Assembly (NCBI RefSeq): GCF_006715175.1
Contig: NZ_VFMQ01000001.1
Coordinates: 3,038,001 to 3,102,000 of the forward strand
Length of the DNA: 64,000 bases
Direction of reading: 5' to 3'
From: Curtobacterium citreum
GTDB lineage: Bacteria; Actinomycetota; Actinomycetes; Actinomycetales; Microbacteriaceae
Within the stretch, counting starts at the first letter, position 1. Each line of letters begins with the position of its first letter. The translations under genes and the position numbers were made by a program. Below the pieces are notes generated by a model, which had not been told where the DNA came from, made no database searches, and worked only from the letters and a program-made list of their open reading frames with translations. Below, in pieces: positions 51,979 to 60,137 of this stretch.

Positions 51979-52521
51979 TCAGACGACAGCGGTCGCGAGC
52001 CCTTCGACGACCGTGACGTTCGGCAGGGCTGCCAGGACGACCCCGGGCAGGAACACCTTCGCGCCGCGGAGACCGGCGCCCACGACCACCTCGGGTGCGT
52101 CGAGCACCCGCGCGTCGACGTACACCGGCCAGTCGGCGGGGAGCCCGATGGGGGTGATCCCGCCGTACTCCATCCCGGTCAGCTCGATCGCCTGGTCCAT
52201 CGGCGCGAAGCTCGCCTTGCGCACGTCGAGCAGTCGCTTCACCACGCGGTTGACGTCGAGCTTCGTCGACGCCTGCACGACGCACGCTGCGTAGCGGACC
52301 TCGTTTCCACGCCGTCCCGCGACGACGATGCAGTTCGCGCCGCCGTCGAGCGGGTACCCGTACGCCTCGGAGAACGCGGCCGTGTCCGCGAGCTCGGGGT
52401 CGATCGGTGCCGCCTCGATCCGCGTGAGCAAATCGCTCGGCAGCCCGACGAGGGCCTGGGCGACGGGGATCGCCAGGAACCCGGTGGCGACGAGGGCAGG
52501 GGAACGGTCGAGCGTCGGCAT
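51979..52521 (-). CDS. YbaK/EbsC-type aminoacyl-tRNA deacylase domain protein
   Basis: The 180-residue protein has a YbaK fold: AANCIVV-type strand (GANCIVVAGRRG), ASTKLDVNRVVKRLL with the conserved Lys, and the GGITPIGLP loop. Free-standing members hydrolyse mischarged tRNAs such as Cys- or Ala-tRNA-Pro. The start at 52521 was chosen because upstream frames enter the next gene. Confidence 0.85.
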   Translation of the reverse strand: MPTLDRSPALVATGFLAIPVAQALVGLPSDLLTRIEAAPIDPELADTAAFSEAYGYPLDGGANCIVVAGRRGNEVRYAACVVQASTKLDVNRVVKRLLDVRKASFAPMDQAIELTGMEYGGITPIGLPADWPVYVDARVLDAPEVVVGAGLRGAKVFLPGVVLAALPNVTVVEGLATAVV

Positions 52522-52583
52522 GCCCCCACCGTAGGGAGTCCTCCCCCGACGGCGTCGGAGGTCCACACCCGCACGCGCGGCCG

Positions 52584-53405
52584 TCAGCGCTCCAGGCAGA
52601 TCGTCCTGAGCACCACCGTCGGCCCCGGGCGCGCGTAGGACGACGACGCGAGCCAGTCCGCCCGCGGCTCGTACTGCTCCTCCGAACCGACGGCACTGCG
52701 CTCCGCACCGATGCCCTCGGCCTGCCATGCTGCTCGGACCGCCGCCAGGTCGGTCGCGCCGCCCGGCACGGTCGCGGCCCCCTCGGGCAGCAGGTCGGCG
52801 CCCGAGGCGTCGTGGAGTTCGGCTGCGATGAACCAGTACTCCCACTCCAGGCCCTCCTGCCGGTTGTCGAGCAGGCACGGTTCCGAGTACGCGCCGCCCT
52901 TCGGGGAGCCGTCGGACCGGAACCCCTCGGACCGCCGGGAGCCGAGCAGCTCCACGGTGCGGTCGCCGATCCGGTTCAGCGCGGCCTCGGCGCCGCCCTC
53001 GCTGTGCGCGAAGTGACGCTCGGCCGCGGTCGCCGGCTGCGCGCGGACCCGGGCGTCCTCGGCGACCGTCCCGACCTGCCCGACGATCCCGAGCGTGTTC
53101 AGCGGGACCGCGACGACGAGCACGACGATCGCCGAGATCACCGCGGCGAGCGAGGTCCGCGGCTGCCGCCGGCGCTTCAGGACGTACACGACGATGACCG
53201 CGACCGGCACCCCGACCGCGAGCAACGTCCCGACGAGCAACCCCGCGAGGACGCCGCCTGGCCCCGGTCGGGTGTCGTCCGCCCCGAACGAGGCCTGCAG
53301 CAGCACGCCGAGCTGGACCAGCCAGCTCACCACGAGCAGGACCGGCAGCGCCACGGCGAGCCCGACGGCTCCCGCCCGCCCGACGACCGGATCGTCAGTC
53401 CCCAC
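52584..53405 (-). CDS. Membrane protein with extracytoplasmic domain, unknown function
   Basis: The 273-residue protein has three hydrophobic helices in the first 110 residues (for example LAVALPVLLVVSWLVQLGVL, LAAVISAIVVLVVAVPL). A soluble C-terminal domain (about 125-273) has a few conserved-looking Trp/Cys (EPCLLDNRQEGLEWEYWF and the final RTICLER). The start is GTG at 53405. No family is recognised. Confidence 0.72.
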   Translation of the reverse strand: MGTDDPVVGRAGAVGLAVALPVLLVVSWLVQLGVLLQASFGADDTRPGPGGVLAGLLVGTLLAVGVPVAVIVVYVLKRRRQPRTSLAAVISAIVVLVVAVPLNTLGIVGQVGTVAEDARVRAQPATAAERHFAHSEGGAEAALNRIGDRTVELLGSRRSEGFRSDGSPKGGAYSEPCLLDNRQEGLEWEYWFIAAELHDASGADLLPEGAATVPGGATDLAAVRAAWQAEGIGAERSAVGSEEQYEPRADWLASSSYARPGPTVVLRTICLER

Positions 53406-53474
53406 GTGGTCCCCCTCACCCCGTGCCCATCCTGACAGGCGAGCGCCCGGAGTGCTCGCCGCACCGCGGAGTGC

Positions 53475-54146
53475 TCAGGCGCGCTCGTGGATCGACCGTG
53501 CCCCCGGCACGGGCGGCGCCGGGTCGTCCGCCGCCTCGGGGTCGTCGGCCCGCGCCCACTTCACCGTCCACCGCACGAGCGGCTGCACCCGGTCCCACGC
53601 GGCGACGATCGCGTCGAGCGAGCTGTCGAGCGGCAGGTGCACGAGCGCGGCGTAGTGCTGCATCCGGAGCAGGTCGATCCGCGGGTGGTCGGCGTCGAAC
53701 CCGCGCGGGGCGGTCTTCAGCGGCGGTCCGGCGAGCTCGTACCCGGCGTCGGTCAGGTCGTCGAGCTCCCGCTGCAGGGCGGCGGCGGCCTGCGGGTGCT
53801 CGTCGATGGTCCTCCGCGCAGCGTGCAGCTGCGCCCGCGACGGCTCGTAGAGGCCGCCGCCGACCTGGAGCCCGTCGGTGCCGGCGCTCAGGTACATCCC
53901 GCCCGCGGTCAGGCCGGTGTCCTCGCGGTACGGCCGCTTGTCCGGCGTGAAGCGCAGGTCGCGGTGCTGGCGGAGCACCCGGCCGGGCCCGTACCGCCGT
54001 TCGGCCTCGTGCAGCAGCGCGTCCATCGGGTCGCGGACGTGCCGCTCCCAGTCGTCGCGGTGGTCCTCGAACCAGGACTTCTCGTTGTGCGCGGCGAGCC
54101 CGCGGAAGAAGGTCGCCAGCGCGGGCGAGAACGGCGTCTCGGTCAT
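53475..54146 (-). CDS. DUF2461 family protein
   Basis: The 223-residue protein has the features of this conserved family: LATFFRGLAAHNEKSWFEDHR at the start (two parts), RDLRFTPDKRPYREDTGL, and the GGGLYEPSRAQL loop. Function is not known. It is divergent from the acetyltransferase gene. Confidence 0.85.
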   Translation of the reverse strand: MTETPFSPALATFFRGLAAHNEKSWFEDHRDDWERHVRDPMDALLHEAERRYGPGRVLRQHRDLRFTPDKRPYREDTGLTAGGMYLSAGTDGLQVGGGLYEPSRAQLHAARRTIDEHPQAAAALQRELDDLTDAGYELAGPPLKTAPRGFDADHPRIDLLRMQHYAALVHLPLDSSLDAIVAAWDRVQPLVRWTVKWARADDPEAADDPAPPVPGARSIHERA

Positions 54147-54208
54147 CCTCGCAGTGAACCGCGGCCGGGTGCACGCTCGTCGGCAGCCCGGGGTACGAGA
54201 CTGACCGG

Positions 54209-54859
54209 ATGAGCGAACTCCGACCGATCGACCTCGAGACGTGGCCCCGTCGGGAGCACTTCGCGCACTACCGGCGGGAGCCCTGCGCGTGGGAGATGAT
54301 CGTCGACGTCGACGTCACGGCCTTCGTCGAGGCCGCCCGGACGGCGCGGGCGAAGACGTACCCGTCTCAGATCTGGGTGCTCGCGACGGTCGTGAACCGC
54401 CACGAGGAGTTCCGGATGCAGCTCACCGAGGACGGCCAGCCCGCGGTGTGGGACGTGGTGCATCCGACCTTCACGGTGTTCCACCCCGACACCGAGACCT
54501 TCTCGGTGCTCGTGGTCGAGTACGACCCGGACCCCCGGACGTTCCACGACGCCGTGGTCGCGACGACGGAGCGGTACCGCGACGACCACCGGATGTTCCC
54601 GCAGGGCTCGGAGCGCACGGACACCTTCGACGTCTCGACGCTCCCCCGGACGTCCTTCACCGGGTTCGCACTGCACCTCACCGGCGCCGAGGACCACCTG
54701 GCTCCCGTGATCACGCTCGGGCGGTACCGGCAGGCGGACGGGCGGACGGTCATGCCCCTGGCGCTCCGGATCAACCATTCGGCGGTGGACGGCTTCCACG
54801 CCTCACGCTTCGTCACCGAGGTCGAGGAGCTCTTCGCCGACCCATCCTGGCTCGCCTGA
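54209..54859 (+). CDS. Type A chloramphenicol acetyltransferase-like protein
   Basis: At 216 residues it matches the CAT fold and length. The N-terminus has the WPRREHFAHYRR segment and the C-terminus the catalytic region LRINHSAVDGFHASRFV, where His in NHSAVDG corresponds to the HHxxxDG catalytic His. Residues around TFHDAV, TSFTGFALHL and VITLGRY also fit. The trimeric enzyme would acetylate chloramphenicol or a related hydroxyl substrate with acetyl-CoA; actual resistance is not shown by sequence. Confidence 0.85.
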   Translation: MSELRPIDLETWPRREHFAHYRREPCAWEMIVDVDVTAFVEAARTARAKTYPSQIWVLATVVNRHEEFRMQLTEDGQPAVWDVVHPTFTVFHPDTETFSVLVVEYDPDPRTFHDAVVATTERYRDDHRMFPQGSERTDTFDVSTLPRTSFTGFALHLTGAEDHLAPVITLGRYRQADGRTVMPLALRINHSAVDGFHASRFVTEVEELFADPSWLA

Positions 54860-54906
54860 CCGGCCCGTCCCCCGGTCGCACACCCGTCGGGAGCACCGTG
54901 GTGGGC

Positions 54907-55380
54907 ATGAACGACGACGACCTCACCGCCCTGGCGGTCTCCCGTGCCCTCGACAACGTCCGGGACGGCGGCAAGCCGTTCGCCTGCCTGATCGTCCGGG
55001 ACGGCGAGGTCGTCGTCGAGGCGGTGAACCACGTCGCGCAGACCGGCGACCCCACGGCGCACGCCGAGATCCGCGCGATCCGGGCGGCAGCGGAGCAGGG
55101 GATCACCGACCTGACCGGGTACGAGGTCTTCGTCACGGCGTCCCCGTGCCCGATGTGCCTCGGCGCGCTCTACTACGCGCAGCCGGACCGCGTCGTCTTC
55201 GCCGCGACCCGTGAGCAGGAGGGCGAGCACTACGAGGACGGCAACCGCCTGATGACGCTCGCCACGTTCTACGACGAGTACGCGAAGCCCGTGGAGGACC
55301 GCACCCTGCGGATGGAGCAGGGACGGGCCGACGACCCGACGGCCCCGTTCCGCGAGTGGACCGCCCGCCACCCGGCCTGA
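54907..55380 (+). CDS. Nucleoside/guanine deaminase of the CDA superfamily
   Basis: The 157-residue zinc enzyme has the HAE motif (PTAHAEIRAIRAA) and PCxxC (SPCPMCLGALYYA), which bind zinc and activate water. The YAQPDRVVFAATREQEGEHY region resembles guanine deaminase rather than TadA. It acts in purine turnover. It follows the acetyltransferase by 47 bases and is closed by the palindrome at 55399. Confidence 0.85.
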   Translation: MNDDDLTALAVSRALDNVRDGGKPFACLIVRDGEVVVEAVNHVAQTGDPTAHAEIRAIRAAAEQGITDLTGYEVFVTASPCPMCLGALYYAQPDRVVFAATREQEGEHYEDGNRLMTLATFYDEYAKPVEDRTLRMEQGRADDPTAPFREWTARHPA

Positions 55381-55398
55381 GCCCGGCGCACCCACCAC

Positions 55399-55442
55399 CG
55401 GACGGGAGGATCGTGGCGGGCCCGCCACGATCCTCCCGTCCG
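55399..55442. terminator. 44-base perfect palindrome after the deaminase gene
   Basis: Arms of 22 bases (starting CGGACGGGAGGATCGTGGCG) are perfectly complementary with no loop. It is the most regular copy of the GGAGG palindrome family in the window. Confidence 0.75.
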
Positions 55443-55519
55443 TCGCCACGCACCCGCGTGAGCCGGGCCTGTGGCGTCTCGCATCGACGGCGGCGGCCCG
55501 CACGGACCAGGCTGGGTCC

Positions 55520-56251
55520 GTGACCGACGACCGCTTCGCCCGCTCCTTCGGATCCGCCGTCGACGCCTACGAGCGCGGCCGCCCGGGGTACCCGGACGCC
55601 GTCGCGGCGGCGCTGGTGCCGGACGGGACGGCGCTCGTGGTCGACGTCGGCGCGGGGACCGGGAAGTTCACGCGGTCCCTGCTCGGCCGCGCGGCCGAGG
55701 TCGTGGCGGTCGAACCGGACCCGGCCATGCGCGCCCGACTGGCCGACCTGCTGCCGACCGTCCGCGCGCTCGACGGCACGGGCGAGGCGGTCCCGCTGCG
55801 GGACGGCGCCGCGGACGTCGTGACGTTCGCGCAGTCCTGGCACTGGGTCGACCGAGCGGCGGGCGCTGCCGAGGCCTGGCGGGTGCTGCGACCGGGCGGG
55901 ACGCTCGGGCTCGTCTGGAACGTGCGCGACGAGACGCGTCCGTGGGCCGCCCGTGTCGGCGCGATCGTCGCGCAGCCGGAGGCGCGCACGGGGCAGCAGG
56001 TGCAGCCGCTCGTCGGGCCGCCCTTCGACGCGGGCGTGCACGAGACGGTGCGGTGGACGCACGAGCAGGACCGTGGGGCGTTCCTCGACGCGATCGCCTC
56101 GCGCAGCTACGTCATCGTCCTGCCGGAGGACGAGCGGCGGGCGGTGCTCGACGCCGTCCGCCGGGTGGTCGACGAGGACCCGGAGACGGCGGGGCGTCCG
56201 ACGATCCCCGTCGACTACGTCGCGCACGTGCACCGGTACGTCCGGTCCTGA
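55520..56251 (+). CDS. SAM-dependent methyltransferase (class I)
   Basis: The 243-residue Rossmann methyltransferase has motif I VVDVGAGTGKFTRSLLG, motif II VEPDPAMRARL, FAQSWHWVDRAAGAAEAWRV and LRPGGTLGLVWNV. It belongs to the SmtA/UbiE-like small-molecule group; the substrate is unknown. The start is GTG at 55520. It converges on the response regulator gene. Confidence 0.88.
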   Translation: MTDDRFARSFGSAVDAYERGRPGYPDAVAAALVPDGTALVVDVGAGTGKFTRSLLGRAAEVVAVEPDPAMRARLADLLPTVRALDGTGEAVPLRDGAADVVTFAQSWHWVDRAAGAAEAWRVLRPGGTLGLVWNVRDETRPWAARVGAIVAQPEARTGQQVQPLVGPPFDAGVHETVRWTHEQDRGAFLDAIASRSYVIVLPEDERRAVLDAVRRVVDEDPETAGRPTIPVDYVAHVHRYVRS

Positions 56252-56310
56252 GGACCCTGCTCCGTGGTCGTCGCAGGTCGCCGTCGTCGACTCAGGGCGC
56301 CGTCGTCGTC

Positions 56311-57048
56311 TCAGGGCGCCGGGGTCAGGCGGTAGAGCACCTGGGGGCGACCGCGGCGGCCGTACCGGTGCGCGAGGTCGATCGCGCCCGTCGCGACGAG
56401 GTGGTCGAGGTAGCGCCGAGCGGTGGCGCGCGACGTCCCCGTCGTCGCCGCGACCTCGTCCGCCGAGCGGCCCACCACCGGGTCGAGTGCCGCGATGATC
56501 CGTTCGAGCGTGGTGGCGCTGACGCCCTTCGGCAGGCCGTCCTTCGCGGCGTGCGTCGCGCCGTGGGCCGGCCCGACCACGCGGACCGAACCGGTCGTGA
56601 GCAGTCGGTCGACGTCGCCCTGCCCCATCGGGACGTCGCGCTGCGCGGTGTCGCGGGACCGTCGCTCGGCGGCGTACGCGTGCAGTCGGTCCTGCAGCGC
56701 CTGGCGGTCGAAGGGCTTGAGCAGGTACCCGACGGGGTGCGCCGCGAGTGCCTGCCGGACGGTGACCTGGTCGCGGGACGAACTGACGACGAGCACGTCG
56801 GTCCGGTCGACGCCGGCGACGTGCATGCGGTGCAGCACCTCGATCCCGCTGATGTCGGGCAGCCGCATGTCCAGGAGCACGAGGTCGACCCCGCGGTCCA
56901 AGGAGGCCAGGGCGGCACCGCCGGAGGCGACCGCGCCGACGACCGTGAAGCCCTCGGTCGCGGCGACCCACCGGGTGTGCAGCGCGCGGGCACCGGCGTC
57001 GTCGTCGACCACGAGCACGCGCAGCGGCGGGGCTCCGGACGCGGTCAC
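56311..57048 (-). CDS. CitB/DcuR-type response regulator
   Basis: The 245-residue regulator has a receiver domain (VLVVDDDAGARALH; phosphoacceptor Asp60 in LLDMRLPD; Lys111 in LLKPFD) and a C-terminal winged helix (ATTGTSRATARRYLDHLV). This matches regulators of C4-dicarboxylate or citrate use. GTG at 57048 overlaps the sensor stop (GTGA). It probably activates the divergent tctCBA operon. Confidence 0.92.
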   Translation of the reverse strand: MTASGAPPLRVLVVDDDAGARALHTRWVAATEGFTVVGAVASGGAALASLDRGVDLVLLDMRLPDISGIEVLHRMHVAGVDRTDVLVVSSSRDQVTVRQALAAHPVGYLLKPFDRQALQDRLHAYAAERRSRDTAQRDVPMGQGDVDRLLTTGSVRVVGPAHGATHAAKDGLPKGVSATTLERIIAALDPVVGRSADEVAATTGTSRATARRYLDHLVATGAIDLAHRYGRRGRPQVLYRLTPAP

Positions 57049-58349
57049 GACCCCGCCGCCATCTCGACGTCGAGACGGGCCCCGCCGAGCGCCGCCGAAC
57101 GGCCGACGACCACCGATCCGTCCCGGTCGGTGGCCGTGCGGCGGACGACCGCCAGCCCGATGCCGCGGCCGAGGCCGGTCTCGTCGGACTTCGACGACCA
57201 CCCGCGGGACAGCACACGGTGGGCGTCGGCCGGGTCGATGCCCGGTCCGTCGTCCTCGACCGTGACCGTGACGCGGCCGTCCCGTGCGCCGACGGTGGCG
57301 ACGACCGTGCCCGCACCGGCCTCGGCGGCGTTCCGGCAGAGGTTGGTCAGGACGAGCAGCACGGCGTCGTCGAGCACGACGTCCTCGGCGACCCGCAGGT
57401 CGAGCGTGGCGCCGGCCACGGCGAGCTCGGAGCGCACCGCGGCGACGGAGGCCGTCGCGACCGCACCACGGCGCGGCGAACCGGCGCCGCCGCCGCTCGT
57501 CAGCCCGGGTGCCACGGCGTCGATGTAGGCCATCGCGTCCTCGTCGTCCCCCTGCTCGACGAGCCCGCGGACCACGTGCAGTCGCGTGCCGAACTCGTGG
57601 GCCTGCTCGCGCAGCGCCTCGGTCGTCCACCGCACCTGCCGGCTCTCCGCGTCGACCGCGTCCGCCCGGCGCAGCCGACGGGCGATGACGAGCGACAGCA
57701 GCACGCTCGCCAGGGTCGCCGCGACCAGGGCGCCGGTGCTCCACGGCAGCAGGGTGCCGAGAGCGCGTTCCCGGTCGGCCGCGATGGTCGACTCGAGCAC
57801 GCCGACCGCCACGGCGCCGACGACCTCGCCGTCCGCGGCGACGACCGGCACCTTCGCGCGCAGGGTCTCGCCGGACGGGCCGGTCTCGGTGCCGACGAAC
57901 TCCGCACCCCGGAGCACGGGCGCGATGGTCGTCTCGACGGGCTGGCCACGTTCCGCGGGGTCCGGGTGGGTGATGCGCACGCCCTCGTCGTCGGTGACCA
58001 CGACGTACGAGACGCCGGACGCGCCCTCGACGAGCGTCGCGATCGGCTGGAGCGCCGCGGTCGCCGGGGCGAGGTCCTCGGCGTCAGCGAGCGCGCCGGG
58101 AGCGCCCTGGTCGACGACCGACGCCACCGCGTCCCGCACCTCGGGCAGGTCGGCCAGGCTCGAGGCGACGCCCGAGACCTGCTCGACGACGGACGTGCGG
58201 ATGCTGCGCTCCTGCACCACCGCGGCGACCCCGGTCGTGACGCCCGTCGCCGCGAGCACGATCACGCTCGGCAGCGCGAGCACCGCGGTGCGCCGCAGGC
58301 GTCCGGAACGAGCGGCGCGCCGCAGCCGCCCGGAACGTGCCCTGGTCAC
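57045..58349 (-). CDS. CitA/DcuS-type sensor histidine kinase
   Basis: The 434-residue kinase has an N-terminal membrane helix (LALPSVIVLAATGVTTGVAA), a periplasmic sCache/PDC sensor (about 55-190), a second helix and a SpoOB-type dimerisation region with phospho-His in AHEFGTRLHVVRGL. The ATPase has N box NLCRNAAEA and G1 DDGPGID. No PAS domain separates the second helix and the kinase. GTG at 58349 follows GGGGGA. The ligand is likely a tricarboxylate, inferred from the divergent transporter. Confidence 0.9.
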   Translation of the reverse strand: MTRARSGRLRRAARSGRLRRTAVLALPSVIVLAATGVTTGVAAVVQERSIRTSVVEQVSGVASSLADLPEVRDAVASVVDQGAPGALADAEDLAPATAALQPIATLVEGASGVSYVVVTDDEGVRITHPDPAERGQPVETTIAPVLRGAEFVGTETGPSGETLRAKVPVVAADGEVVGAVAVGVLESTIAADRERALGTLLPWSTGALVAATLASVLLSLVIARRLRRADAVDAESRQVRWTTEALREQAHEFGTRLHVVRGLVEQGDDEDAMAYIDAVAPGLTSGGGAGSPRRGAVATASVAAVRSELAVAGATLDLRVAEDVVLDDAVLLVLTNLCRNAAEAGAGTVVATVGARDGRVTVTVEDDGPGIDPADAHRVLSRGWSSKSDETGLGRGIGLAVVRRTATDRDGSVVVGRSAALGGARLDVEMAAGS

Positions 58350-58484
58350 CGTGGCGTCCCCCTTCGGCCGCGACGCCGTGAGCGTCAATGAGCACAACTC
58401 CGCCGCCGGGTGCTCGTCCGGTCGGCGGCTGCTATCGTACTTCTCGACCTGCGGCACGACGACGTGCGCAGGAGGGAGCCATCC

Positions 58485-59534
58485 ATGACAGAGCAGTCAG
58501 TGTCCAGGGAGTCGGGGCCCGGGCAGTCGGTACCGTCGACGCCGGCCGGGCCTCGTGCACCTCGTCCCGTCGCCCGCGTGGTCGGGGCCGCCGTCGCGGC
58601 GGTGTCCATCGCGGTCGCCGCGTTCGGGTCGGTGACGTCGGCGGCGGCCGGCGGCGACCCCACCCGGTCCGTCACGCTCGTCGCCCCTGCGGCGGCCGGC
58701 GGCGGCTGGGACGGCGTCGCACGGTCGATGCAGCAGGCGCAGCGCGCGAACGGCATCGTGAACTCGGTCCAGGTCGTGAACATGCCGGGCGCCGGTGGCA
58801 CCATCGCACTCGGCAACGTGGCGCGGCTGTCGGGGCAGACGGACACGCTGCTCATCGGCGGCACCGGACTCCTCGCCGCCGAGATCCAGTTCGGCTCCGC
58901 GGTCACCCACGACGACGTCACGCCGCTCGCGGTCACCGTCGAGGAGTACGACGTCATCGTCGTCCCCGCCGACTCGCCGTACGAGACGCTCGACGACCTC
59001 GTCGCCGCGTGGCGCGAGCGGCCCGGCTCGGTGCCGTGGACGGGCGGCGGCTCGTTCGACCAGCTGGTCGTCACCGACCTCGCCGTGTCGGCCGGGATCG
59101 ATCCGAAGCAGACGAACTACATCCCGTCGGACGGCGGCGGCGAGGCCATCCAGGCGCTGCTGAACGGCACGGCCGCCGCGGCCTCCGGAGGCTACCCGGA
59201 CAACATCGACCAGATCGAGTCCGGCCGCCTGCGGGCACTCGCGCTCGTCGCCGCGGAACCGGTCGACGGCATCGACATCCCCACGGCCGTCGAGCAGGGA
59301 CACGACGTGACGCTGACGAACTGGCGCGAGGTCGCGGCACCCGGCGGGCTCGACGACGAGCAACGGGCGCAGCTCACCGACATCGTGCTGGACACGCTCG
59401 ACACCCCCGAGTGGGCCGATGCCGTCGAGCGCTACCACTGGACCGAGCGGATCATCACCGGCGACGAGCTCGACGCGTTCATCGACGCCGAACGCGAGCG
59501 CATCACCGCACTGTACGAGGAGCTGGGCCGATGA
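58485..59534 (+). CDS. tctC: Tripartite tricarboxylate transporter substrate-binding protein
   Basis: The 349-residue exported protein has a long charged N-region, a hydrophobic signal segment (VVGAAVAAVSIAVAAFG) and cleavage near SAAAGG. The mature part has VTLVAPAAAGGGWDGVAR, NMPGAGGTIALG and GGGSFDQLVV, typical TctC ligand loops. It is secreted and passes citrate-like substrates to TctAB. A strong GGAGGGAG precedes the ATG. Confidence 0.92.
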   Translation: MTEQSVSRESGPGQSVPSTPAGPRAPRPVARVVGAAVAAVSIAVAAFGSVTSAAAGGDPTRSVTLVAPAAAGGGWDGVARSMQQAQRANGIVNSVQVVNMPGAGGTIALGNVARLSGQTDTLLIGGTGLLAAEIQFGSAVTHDDVTPLAVTVEEYDVIVVPADSPYETLDDLVAAWRERPGSVPWTGGGSFDQLVVTDLAVSAGIDPKQTNYIPSDGGGEAIQALLNGTAAAASGGYPDNIDQIESGRLRALALVAAEPVDGIDIPTAVEQGHDVTLTNWREVAAPGGLDDEQRAQLTDIVLDTLDTPEWADAVERYHWTERIITGDELDAFIDAERERITALYEELGR

Positions 59535-60136
59535 CCCGTCCGAGCAACCCCACGTCGTCCTCCGCGGTCGTCGGGCAGCGGCTCACGCTGCGGGCCGACC
59601 CCGGCCGTGTCGCCGCGGTCGCCAAGGAGCTGACCACCCCGGCGCTCTTCACCGCCTTCGCGGTCTACCTCGTCGTCGGCATCGTCACGATGGAGGTCCC
59701 CGCGGGCACCGCGTTCCCCGGGCCGGCGGTCTTCCCCGGGCTCGTCGCCGCCGCACTCCTGCTGCTCGCCGCCCTGCTCGTCGTCCGGTCCGTCCGGGCC
59801 GCACGCGGGCGACGGGCCGGAGGGGAGCCGACCGTCGCCACCGACGTCGACTCCGACCCAGCGGGTCCCTCGGTCGAGGAACGCTCCGTCCGCGTCGACT
59901 GGCGTTCCCTGGCCTGGGTCGTGCTGTCCTTCGCCGGGTTCGCGCTGCTGCTCGGCGTGCTCGGGTGGATCGTCGGCGCCGGGCTGCTGTTCCTCGGTGT
60001 CGCGAAGGGGCTCGGCGCCCCCGGGTGGCTGCGGCCGCTCGTCGTCGGACTGACGGTGAGCGCGATCAGCTACATCGCCTTCGACATGCTGCTCGACCTG
60101 TCGCTGCCCTCGGGCATCGTCGGATGGGAGTTCTGA
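59531..60136 (+). CDS. tctB: Tripartite tricarboxylate transporter small membrane subunit
   Basis: The 201-residue protein has four membrane helices (for example ALFTAFAVYLVVGIVTM, LAWVVLSFAGFALLLGVLG) with a polar loop (about 95-120), as in TctB. Its ATG overlaps the tctC stop and tctA starts 1 base after its stop, so the three genes form one coupled operon. Confidence 0.9.
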   Translation: MTRPSNPTSSSAVVGQRLTLRADPGRVAAVAKELTTPALFTAFAVYLVVGIVTMEVPAGTAFPGPAVFPGLVAAALLLLAALLVVRSVRAARGRRAGGEPTVATDVDSDPAGPSVEERSVRVDWRSLAWVVLSFAGFALLLGVLGWIVGAGLLFLGVAKGLGAPGWLRPLVVGLTVSAISYIAFDMLLDLSLPSGIVGWEF

Positions 60137-60137
60137 C

